From: Caenorhabditis elegans | Lineage: Eukaryota > Nematoda > Chromadorea > Rhabditida > Rhabditidae | Length of the DNA: 64,000 nt | Direction: 5' to 3' | Assembly: GCF_000002985.6 (NCBI RefSeq) | Contig: NC_003284.9 | Location: 11,966,001-12,030,000 of the forward strand | Part shown: positions 22,376-31,960 of the stretch, one piece after another | Layout of the letters: each line of letters begins with the position of its first letter | How positions within the stretch are numbered: position 1 is the first letter of the stretch | Notes under the pieces: model-generated | What the model was told of the DNA's origin: nothing | The model's database searches: none | Seen by the model: only the letters and a program-made list of their open reading frames with translations | Position numbers and translations under genes: made by a program

Positions 22376-25012
22376 ATGACTACTGTTTCTAAGCCTGATG
22401 AGTCGTCTTTTGATGTTCGAACCTTGTCGATGAAAACCTGCGGCTCCCGTCTTTGTGTGGGATTTTGCTATTGCTCGGGAGTGGTGAAGTTCCGCAAGTC
22501 AGAGTCGGTGGGAACTGTGGACATTCCTTTCCCAAGTCTTGGAGCTTGTCCATCTTTAACTTTGTCAATGTCCCCAAACATGAACTTTTCTTCAAGAATG
22601 GCTTTGGCTCCCACATCGCCAATGAAGCGTTCAAAATCGGTAAGTTCAAGCACAATATTTGTAGTGCACGACTCTTGCAGTCTGTTTTTAGTCTAGTGTT
22701 ATTTTTAATTCGTTTTTCAGGTACCGAATATTCTTTCTGGTGAATATCCGAATTCCGTTTGTGTCGTTGCCAATTCAATCGATGAAAACGGAGATGCAGG
22801 TGTAGACGTTACGGATTGTGCTTCTACAAAGCCACTGGTTCTTGGAAAAGACAATTATCAAGACAACTACTGGGATTCTCAAGAGACGAATCATCGTAAT
22901 GCCGATATGAAGACTCCAAAGAAAAAAGTTGGAAAAATTTCGGTTCGCATTTAACTTTAACTATTTATAGCATTTATACTGTACTTTTTGCAGAAATTTG
23001 TCAACATCTGCGTTTCTGAATTGAAGAAATTCAAGAATCCGAACTCTGGTGTCACATCGATTGATGGTGTTGAAAGGTTGAAGAAGGAGGTTGGTTCCAC
23101 AGCTATAACGTTTTACTTTGGTATATAAAATACATATTTTCAGATTGCTCCTCTTCCCTCTAGCCCACTCAAGCTCACATCTACATCTACAATCGAGTTT
23201 CAGTCAACTGTCACTTCTAGTTCACCAATAATGAGATCTCGTGAAACTACGTCAACTATTCAAAGATCGAAAATAATTTCTTCTACTACAAAGGTCATGT
23301 CAGACATGTTGATGGATAAAGAAGGAAAGGATTCAGAAATCTCTGAAAACAGTATCAACTGCTCTACAAACTTGGCTGTCAATAAGATGGGCGATGTGCC
23401 ATCTCTTTCACAATTTGAGGATGCAGATGGACTCCAGAAGAAGTTGACTGAGCCAGTGGAACTGCCAGCCAAGAGCCAAGAGGTGTACCAATATGATGTT
23501 TCTGCCAGCCCAGCCAAAGAGGATCTGAAGTGGAGTACTCTGAAGAAAATTGATCTGATTGTCCCTTCGTTCAGATCAAAGAAACGAGGACTTGTCGCAC
23601 ATTTGAAGAGTTCCCCAATAAGTAAGATCAGTTATGATGGTTCGCCAAGCAAACAAGTTGGTGTGTTGGATGGTGAGATTACTGACGATGGGAGAATTGA
23701 TTCTGGCCCGGCTAAAGCCATTATTCCAACATCGACTGAAAATATCATTATGCCAAAGGAATTGAATATTTCTGATATTGGAGAAAAAGCAGAAGTATCT
23801 CGTGGTTTGCGAAAGCGTCATTTGGAAGATAGTTCTACTCCTTCATCTCGAGGACCGTCTACTCCTGCAAAACTCATCACTGATGAAGATGCGACCAACA
23901 AAAAGAAGCGCGTTCTCGGTAAAAACATGGTGGATAACAAAGCCTCTTCTCCCAACAAAGAACACATCTTACCAATTGACCAGCTCAATAACAGTTCTGC
24001 GATGGGAATCAGCAGTGAGAACACTGCACCAATGGAGTTGAAAGCTACTGGAAATGACCCGGTCTCGGATGGAGGTGGATACAAGTTTCTTGTAACTGCC
24101 GAAACTGGACGGAAGTTCGATGAGTTCAGAGCTAAGCGACAAAGACTTCGTGAATCGTGGATGGAGAATAAATCTCCAACTTCGAACAAAAATGTTCAAA
24201 CTACTGCTGTTACTAGTGGTTTCCAATCAAATGAGCAAGCTCCGGAAAACCTTCCTGCCACAATGGAATGTTTGAATAAGGAAGCTGCAACTACTCCAAT
24301 GAATGACAATCGTGCTTTGTTGACAGAAGTTGGGCCAGAAGCTGCACTTGCTGAACCAAAACTGGGCAAGCCACTGTTGCCAGTTGAGAATGTGTTGCAG
24401 TATTCAAAGTCTCCATCAAAGACAGCTGTCACTAACAAGCCGACAAAAACCGTTCTCAAAGCAAATTTCAATGCTCCAATTGGAAAGATCAACTCGGACA
24501 TCAGCTTTTTCACTCCAAAGGTGAGTAGTATTTTGATATGTTGTTTAATTGACAATTGTGATTTTTTCAGAAGGTGTTTGGGAAGAGCGAGTATCAATAC
24601 GGACCATCAATGGGCAAACTGATTCAAATGATGGGTACTGGAACTCCAAAGAAGGTGTTGCCAGAGTTTGGATCGTCTTCAAAGACTGCATTATTCTCGC
24701 CACGAAAAGAAGAACATTGTGCTGGTGCTCCACGTGGTTCATGGAAGATTGCAAAAATGCGTGTACGCACCAAACTGTCCAACTTCTATCCATCAAGCCG
24801 CTCTAAAAATTCGCAGCAAATTCGCGGGAAATGGTTGGGACAGAATATTGTTCAGTTCTCGGGTCATCATTCCATGATTGCTCAGTCTGCAAACGACAAG
24901 CACGGAGCCAATTTGATGGAGGTTAATGTACACTGAACACATTTCAATTTACAACAAATCATTTCAGATTTCTGCTCAACCATCTACATCTACCACTGCC
25001 CAAAACATCTAG
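22376..25012 (+). CDS. Large Ser/Thr/Lys-rich protein, unrecognised
   Basis: Exons 22376-22639, 22721-22942, 22994-23089, 23144-24520, 24571-24921 and 24968-25012; every junction is phase 0 and the product is 784 aa. I recognise no catalytic domain. The first 88 residues hold a short Cys cluster (CGSRLCVGFCYC). The long central exon (459 aa) is low-complexity, rich in Ser, Thr, Pro and Lys, with many SP/TP sites and basic patches such as LRKRHLED, NKKKRVLGK and RAKRQRLRES, which could act as nuclear localisation signals. Exon 5 ends in a more ordered, basic region. Likely mostly disordered and possibly a cell-cycle kinase substrate (inference from SP/TP density). The ATG at 22376 follows an upstream stop in frame; later Mets could also start it. 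Confidence 0.85.
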
Positions 25013-27173
25013 AACAAACAAACAAGAATCGATACAGTTTGAAAATGTTTTGAATCTGACTATTTATTTCGCTTTTTGACCCATATTCCCTTTCTATTAA
25101 AGTTTTTTTCCATAGTTGTAATCAAATACATTTGCTTTGGCATTAGTCAAAGTTTTTGTTTATTGTCTCCTAATATTCCCAATAAGTATTATCGTAATTA
25201 CTTTTAATTCTAATTGGTTATAAGATTGTTTTATCATATCCGTTTTGTATAATTTGAATTCTATGCGAAGAATAAATTGAGTGCAGGTTTCGATTAAAAG
25301 TTCTCTAGACGTATCCCATGGTTGGTGATCTATATGGAGCTGCCGAAATCCTTGTAACAGGCCGTTCAATACCATCGGCAAGTAACAGGCATGATCTTGC
25401 CGAAAGGAACCCAATTTTGATGCCATAGTCGAAACGCATAATCGAGGAAATTTAATACATATTTTAAAAACAAATTCAACCATCCAAATAATTATTTACT
25501 GATTTAGTCAATACAATAGTTCCGTCAACAAGTTAAAACCTATTTAAAAACAATTTTATTAATAAAAAAAATTTAGTCCGACATTACTATGACATGAAGT
25601 AATGTACGCAGTTTCCGATTGTCAATCTTTCAATCTTACTTGTGAGTGTTCGTATTTCTTTACAAATTCCGTCATTCCATATTATAAACGGTTTAGATCC
25701 TGAAAATGTATATATTGGTATATTGACATATTGGCATGTTGTTAATTCAATTATCAGACATAATAAAGTTTGTTAATCTATCAAGTTTGATTTCGTCTAC
25801 AGAAAACTTACTTGCAAATAAAACTCTTTACTCTTCACAAATATGCTGTTCAAAGCAGTTGTTGTTACAAACAGTGTGATCCTGTACAGAATCGACTTTG
25901 GTATTTGACATATTATTTGAAAGCGCGGTTCCTGTTATGATTCGTTGACTGCATTTGCCGAAAAGTTTCAAAAAGAGGCTTCTCCGTGATTTATTTTTTG
26001 CAATTCTTCTGAAAATGCAATTTAATTTGATCTGAACTTAGCCAGTTGCTCACTTGAAAGATTATTGGAATACGAAGTGCCAAATGAATTTATTTTTCGA
26101 TTGGAAAATCCATTGTGCAAATCAAATCAAGCTTGACATTTTGAAAAAAATCAAGTTTAATTGAACTCGGCGACCCTAGCCATAGAGTCCTGCCGAGCGG
26201 AACCCAAGTTTTCTGTAAAATAAATTTAATTGTAAAAGAGTATTGGAAAAAAATAAAATAAAAAACAACGGAAGACTGTTCTCTAGTAGATGCAAAACGT
26301 GGATGCCAAAAAGAATATTCTCGAGAAAACAGGAAAGGTCAGAAAGTATATTGTTGGCGCAGAAAACGAGAAAACGATGAAGCTATTTTGAAGACATATA
26401 AACCCCCATCGAAGGGCAACGAGAGACATAGAGAAAAAAAGCAAATTTATATTTCAGTTTTTTGAGCTGCTGTCAACAAACGCATAATATTTAGAAGAGG
26501 GTGAGACAACAAACAAGAAACTGTAGCAAAACGGAACAAAGATAGGAACATTGAAAAATAGGCAAAAAAAAAGAGAAATATAAATATTATTCTGTTATTT
26601 TTGCACCGAAAGAAGTTGAGTGATTCTAAGTACAAAATCACTTCATTTTTCAAATTTTATGACAAAGCGTAGCTCCTTCGTATTTGTTTTCAAACAAGTT
26701 AGATAGAGAAATATATGGATTATTTTAGAAACATTTCGTTTGACTAATTGGTGATGAAAAGCAATTCTTAGTCGAGTTTTTAAATTGACGTTTCCAACTT
26801 CAGAAATTTTGTGATTTAATTTTTAAAACAAGCAATAATCTCTCAAGCAACTTTTTGCTAACAACTACGTTTAATAAATATATATTACACAAGATACACA
26901 AGATATTTAGTGGGTATATAACATAAAACGGGTCAGGTGGTTTCCTTAGTGGCGCGGTGAAACATTGCCCCTGCATTTCATTGGATGATAAGTGGGACAG
27001 CGTTGCTGCGGCGAGTGTATTTATGAAACAGAAAAATGGGAGGAGAACATTGAAAATTAATGGAAACGGAGTTAGTGACAATATATCACAAGCGAGTTAT
27101 TTGAAAGGTGTTTGAAAATTTCATATGTTCAAATTTTAGTTGACGCTGACTATTTTACAAGATTCTATCTGAC
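25013..27173. other. Intergenic region, possible minus-strand exon remnants
   Basis: About 2.2 kb. On the minus strand at 25160-25483 there is a 107-codon open frame with a protein-like look, and further upstream (25580-26010) short open stretches next to decent splice signals. I could not join them into one reading frame without stops, so they may be a decayed gene. Otherwise AT-rich with nothing clear. Confidence 0.4.
25160..25483 (-). pseudogene. Possible gene fragment, unrecognised
   Basis: A 107-codon minus-strand open frame whose composition is mixed rather than low-complexity (for example LPMVLNGLLQGFRQLHID, then PWDTSRELLIETC). No family recognised. Upstream pieces at about 25590-25700 and 25800-26010 are open over 30-60 codons beside splice-like signals, but their phases conflict or meet stops. 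It could be the end of a real gene I failed to assemble, a pseudogene, or chance. Confidence 0.25.
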
Positions 27174-27445
27174 TAGGGCTGTGCAATCGGACGTCCGGCG
27201 TCCGGATGCGTGTGCGTCCGGCGTCCGGAAAAACTGGACGCGTGTGTGTCCGGCGTCCGGTTTTTCGGACGTCCGAAAATTTGTTTTTTTGTTTTTTGTT
27301 TACAACCTCACTCATTCTCACTGAGATGTAAACAAAAAACAAAAAAAACCGGACGCACCCGCGTCCGAAAACCGGACGGTGGGTGCGTCCGGCGTCCGGC
27401 TTTTCGGACGTCCGAAAAAAACGGACGTCCGGTTGCACAGCCCTA
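27174..27445. mobile_element. hAT-like MITE, GGACGTCC-rich, with 8-bp target duplication
   Basis: A 272-bp element flanked by the 8-bp repeat TATCTGAC (27166-27173 and 27446-27453). The terminal inverted repeat begins TAGGGCTGTGCAA and continues about 25 bases into cggacgtccg. The interior is a nest of cggacgtccg and gcgtccgg palindromes around a short AT-rich core with ttgtttac and gtaaacaa arms. No transposase; non-autonomous. Open frames across it are artefacts of the repeat. Confidence 0.85.
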
Positions 27446-27520
27446 TATCTGACAACATTGCTTGGAGTGTTGGACCTTCTAACTGCACTATAATAATACA
27501 TAAAGCACATCAAAAGGAGT

Positions 27521-27592
27521 TGCCTGCGGCTGGAATCGAACCAGCGTCGCCACGGCCACAACGTGGAGTACTAACCACTATACTACGCAGGC
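27521..27592 (-). tRNA. tRNA-His (GTG anticodon)
   Basis: Read on the minus strand, the acceptor arm GCCTGCG (27592-27586) pairs with CGCAGGC (27528-27522), followed by discriminator A at 27521. The D-arm/A-box region is TAGTATAGTGGTTAGTACTC. The anticodon arm CCACG-TTGTGGC-CGTGG places GTG in the loop. The T-arm CTGG-TTCGATT-CCAG supplies the B box. No intron. A run of four T follows on the minus strand at 27515-27512, a Pol III terminator. The 5' extra G of tRNA-His is added after transcription. Confidence 0.95.
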
Positions 27593-28755
27593 CGAGAGAT
27601 CTCGAGAAATCAGGTCTTTATCAGCAAATATTTTATTTTTTCCAAGTAGTGATAACTTTATCATTACTGCCGATTCATTTAAAAAATTAATGATGATTTC
27701 TCTTGAGAGTATCCAATTTCGAAAAAGTTTTTGTGGACGATGAAGCATCATCAAATGAATTCGGTGATGAAAATAGCCATAACAAGTGAAGTGAACGTCG
27801 AAATGTGGATGAGATACGATCCAATGTTGATATCCGGCAACTTCTGAAGACATGGCAACTTAATAACAATTTAGATTCCTACGGAAATTCCGGTACCGTA
27901 TATTTTGATGTTAGAATAACAGTGACTGGATATTTTAAAAACTTCTGAACAATTTAAAATGTTTTATTATGATTTTTATTCATTTCATTGAACTTTCGGC
28001 CACTGATTTTTTTGCTGGAAGTTTATTTGTGCACTGACCATAAAAATTGTTCTTCAATAGAATAACGTTGTCGGGTCTCTTTTATTTTAATTCATTCTGC
28101 TTTTGCCATTTTTGTTTCTCCCACCGGTTGTCCATCTTGATAAATGTATAAAGAATACAAATATGTATAAACGTTTTAATTTTTCAAAAATTGCTTTTCA
28201 TAATTTAAAAAAAAGTCACCCTTTGAAAATATTCAATAAACTAATTCAAGCCTCCAACTAAAATTCCGCATAAACTGTACACATGATTATTTACACTTTC
28301 TCCTGCAATACTTCATGTATATGATAGGACGAATAGTTTTGAATGAAGTGCAATTCTTCTCAATCATATTCAACCTCTGGTATTCACTCGTTCTGTATTG
28401 TAAAAAATCCACTCAGTTTCTCTCAACTGCCTTCTCCCAAACACTTGAAAATTAAAAAAAAGAACCGTTAAATTCACTTGTAGACTTTTCATTCTGCTTT
28501 TTGTACAGTTCTCAAAAAGTACATATCTAAAGGTCAATTTGCAAGCCGTAAAAACTGTGTTGTTTCAAAAGTTAATTGCCAATGAACAACGCAACTTGTG
28601 GTTGTTTGTGAAAAATCGCATTGAAACTTCGTTTGATTATCTTTCTCTTTTTATTTTTGAACGAATTTTATCATTCGAATCTCGTGCTGTTCTTGAAATA
28701 GGCAAAGAAGATAGATACGACCGTGTCAGAAGACATCTCCACCTTTTTTTGTCTG
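27593..28755. other. Intergenic region between tRNA-His and the 88-aa gene
   Basis: About 1.2 kb of AT-rich sequence without convincing exons. The last few hundred bases should hold the promoter of the 88-aa gene. Confidence 0.4.
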
Positions 28756-28763
28756 TATAAAAG
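28756..28763 (+). promoter_or_regulatory. TATA box of the 88-aa gene
   Basis: The sequence TATAAAAG lies 93 bases before the ATG at 28849. A start site about 30 bases downstream would give a short 5' leader. A consensus TATA box is notable here because most genes in this window lack one. Confidence 0.65.
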
Positions 28764-28848
28764 GTATTTTCACAATATCAGTTACAGATAGATTTTTATT
28801 TTGTACTAACGAAACTAACGAAAATTTGGTCAACTTCCTACTCCGAAA

Positions 28849-29782
28849 ATGGAAATGTTTCAAGAATATCTCACTGCACCATCTGTAAGTTTAACAAAAC
28901 ATATAATCTAAAGGTTGACTACGGCCACTGGCAAATGATTAAAACTTGTTGCTATGGTGCCAAATTAACCATAATTAAATATCCGAATAAAACTTTTAAA
29001 AAAATTTGGAAACTTTTTGATTTAGAGTCAAGTAGTGATGAAAACTGACTTTGCATCATTTTTTAAGAAATCTAGAGCACTATCGCATGTTCGAACCCAG
29101 GCAATGTAGGCATTTGGATATTTTAAGAACAGTTAAAACAAAAAAATTGAAGAAACAATTAATTAAAGTTATTTTTATTAAGACTTGATATAATCTTGAA
29201 ACAACTCAAAAAACATCTCATAACTGTTTTCCATCCAATTTAGCATGTTTTACCTACAAAAAAACTAGAAAAAAAATGCAACATTAGACATTATGTACAT
29301 CCTAAAAACTACGCAGTTTTTACTTTAACACAAATTAATATTCACAATCATTTGCTTTGAAATACTTAAATTACATGAATGTTTAGAAAAATAGCAATGT
29401 TTTTTTTTAGTTCCAAACTTGTTTAGAAATTACTTTTATGAGAGAGATAACTGTTTCCTTAAAGATAAGTGCAGAAACTAATCTTTGGGTTTATTACGTA
29501 TATGAAAGTCTGTAAACTTCTTCAATAAATGACAAATTCACTTGTGTTTAGGTCGAAGGAAAGGTACAACAACTGATCGCATTCCTAGTTCAACAGCCTG
29601 CCGATCAAATCGACAATAGCTTTGACTTTAAAGCACATGACCAGGATCGTGCCGAATATTTTGATACAATGATTGCAGAGGCCTTGACTTCATTTTTCGA
29701 AGTGCCAACCGAACCGTCAGATATTGAACCGTTGAGCACTGTCCAGGATGTGGTCAATCGTGTGAACAGTGGAAATGCTTAA
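28849..29782 (+). CDS. Small acidic protein, 88 aa, unrecognised
   Basis: Two exons, 28849-28884 and 29552-29782, joined in phase 0. The product is 88 aa, starting MEMFQEYLTAPS and ending VVNRVNSGNA. It is acidic, with Gln/Asp/Glu-rich, probably helical segments; no signal peptide or membrane segment, and no family recognised. The 667-base intron is large for so small a coding region. A clear TATA box precedes it and an AATAAA signal follows 20 bases after the stop, so the gene looks complete. The TATA box suggests strong or condition-dependent transcription (inference). The first exon codes for only 12 aa, so the start is less certain than the second exon. Confidence 0.7.
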
Positions 29783-29802
29783 GCAAATTTGCTGATGATT
29801 GA

Positions 29803-29808
29803 AATAAA
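29803..29808 (+). terminator. Polyadenylation signal of the 88-aa gene
   Basis: Canonical AATAAA 20 bases past the TAA at 29780-29782. Confidence 0.8.
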
Positions 29809-30116
29809 TGCATTTTCCACAATGAAGTGTTTTTAAGACAGTTTTTTGAATTCAAAAATTTATGTAGGTACAAAAATCGAAATTTCAAAACTATAACTCT
29901 GTTCGAGTTGTGCTATGATTTACGGCAAAAACGAATGGAATGTTCTCCCAGACTACTGACGCATGCGGTGATGACACATGTTCTTGCAAACATGTCTGTA
30001 GAGTTGTTTTTAAGGGCAGATTAAAATAAATATAATGCAAATAAGTCACCTTTGCCGTTTTCATTGTTTTAGATTGTTCCATCTTTTAGAATGGGATACA
30101 TCTGTCAGTTAAGAAA

Positions 30117-30157
30117 TTGCTCAAAAGTGCAAGTGCAAAGAGTTGCATTTTGAGCAA
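30117..30157. other. Short hairpin
   Basis: ttgctcaaaagtgcaa (30117-30132) pairs with ttgcattttgagcaa (30143-30157) with one bulged base, leaving a 10-base loop. The stem is about 15 bp. It is too short for a normal miRNA precursor, and its role is unknown. Confidence 0.5.
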
Positions 30158-30514
30158 AAATCTGTGTTATGTTACACCAAACTATATCCATAAAACAGAA
30201 ATAAAAGTTTAGTAGATAAAAAACACATTCAGATAAAAAGTTAGTTCTTTAGAGATAAGGTTTAAGGCTAGTTTCTGAGTTCACTACGTCTGCAAAAATG
30301 CCAAAGAAAAATTATTATATTCTAAATGTGATATAAAATGTTTTTTGAACCTTTGAAAAATTGTTAACGAATAAGATAACATTTTATTTAGAGGTATTCG
30401 AATTTGTAATTTTAGAAGTTTCTACCTGCAAGGAAATGTGGAAACAGTTCTATGTTTTGTAAAATAAAGTAGTTCTGATTCAAATATACATACATTCTAG
30501 AAAGTACATTTTTA

Positions 30515-30901
30515 TTATTTTTTGAAATTATTTCTGTTCGTTTTCCGAATAATCAATTTACTAAATTCAAATACTCCAATTTGATTATAGACCGGTAGTA
30601 AACCAAATACCTCAATGCCATTTTTATATTTACGTTTACTTTTTGTCCAGAGCTCTACTGTTTTTCTTCCATCATTTTTTAACATAGGACAATAAAGTAC
30701 ATTTTCTTCGGAACAATATATAATAACCGTACAATTGAAGTACAGAGGTAACTGATAAATAAACTTCTTTGTTCTAAAGTTCTTCTTATCGAACAATTCT
30801 AGAAAATGCATACAGTTGAAGAAAAATATCATTGTAATATTTGAAAACCATATTGATAAGAAATAATAAACAAGTGGACTTTGAATTTGGTAACTATACA
30901 A
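30515..30901 (-). CDS. Isolated open frame, 128 codons, doubtful
   Basis: A single-exon minus-strand frame with a hydrophobic N-terminal third (aromatic- and Ile-rich, about residues 8-35) and a basic remainder (for example ELWTKSKRKYKNG). It could be a small secreted or membrane protein, part of a gene whose other exons I missed, or chance in AT-rich DNA. No family recognised and no clear promoter. Confidence 0.2.
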   Translation of the reverse strand: MYSYQIQSPLVYYFLSIWFSNITMIFFFNCMHFLELFDKKNFRTKKFIYQLPLYFNCTVIIYCSEENVLYCPMLKNDGRKTVELWTKSKRKYKNGIEVFGLLPVYNQIGVFEFSKLIIRKTNRNNFKK

Positions 30902-31960
30902 ATTTAATATTCTCGGGAAATCGTCACTAGAGGTGATGTTTGAAAAACATGTACCCGCTTTGAAATTAACATGAAATTGAAGGTGGAAGTAAGATTATGA
31001 AAAAATTGGTCACAATACAAATTTACGAAAAATGTTCAAAATCATGGAGCTACAGCTGGTTTGTGTAGCAATAAAGAATAACCACCGTAATAAAACTTGA
31101 AGTTGAAAAGTTGAAGCGGAGTAGCGTTTTCCCTTAAATTATAAAACAAAAAGTCTTGATATACCATATATAACCGTTATAAATGTATATAATTGTTTAA
31201 AAATGATTTTTAAAAGTTTAGCATTGCAAATAAAAAGTGATGAATTATTTTAAATTCCGGCGCAAAATTTTTGCCTTTTTTCCGAGTTTTGACATTTTCA
31301 CGTTTCCCGGGATTACGATTTCTTTTTTGTTTTTTTTAAAACAAAATTTCTCCCTTTTTTGGGCATTCGGACATGCTGTAAAGAAGTTTTTGAAGAATCT
31401 TTGAAATTGGCCTGAAAATCAATAATTCAAACTTTAAAAAATGTTTAAAACTTTTTTGCTGAAAAACTTAAGAATTTTCGTTTCTATTATCCATTGGTAA
31501 ACTTGTTTAATGTGTTTGAGTATGAAAAAATGTTCAATTTATTTCTGTATTAATCACAGATACAAGTTTCATACAAAGAATCACCATTTGAGAAGGAAAA
31601 AAAGAAAAAATGAGGCTTACAGACTAGAACAGACAGAACAGCGGATTTAACAGAAAAAAGAGACACAGTGTTGTTTTTCATGATATAAATATAATAATCT
31701 CAGTTCTAAACCAAGGTTTTTTAATTGGAGGGAGGGAAAATTGAGTTCAAGGAGTTATGAATTTCAAAAAAGTCTTTTAAATAGTAAGTGATAAGACCGA
31801 TTTAGAATACTTTCTATGTATATACACCATCTTCAATTTGAAGCACTGACACGTGTGGCAAAAAAAGAACTATAAATTTTCAGACACAATTTGATAAGGA
31901 AAGAAATTGGGGAGAGACATATGTTAAGAAAAATGAAAGCGTAACCCTGCTTTGCACGAT

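Larger units (their letters stand above)
29809..31960. other. Intergenic region between the 88-aa gene and sma-5
   Basis: About 2.1 kb, AT-rich. It holds a short hairpin (30117-30157) and an isolated minus-strand open frame (30515-30901), both listed separately. Nothing else distinct. Confidence 0.4.

Noticed and set aside
25590-26010. A possible multi-exon minus-strand gene upstream of 25483
   Set aside because: Open stretches lie beside good splice signals, but every joining I tried met a stop or a phase conflict.
27136-27561. A 141-codon minus-strand frame and overlapping plus-strand frames
   Set aside because: They run through the palindromic MITE at 27174-27445 and into the tRNA-His gene; the repeated RTSE/SDVR peptides come from the GGACGTCC repeats.
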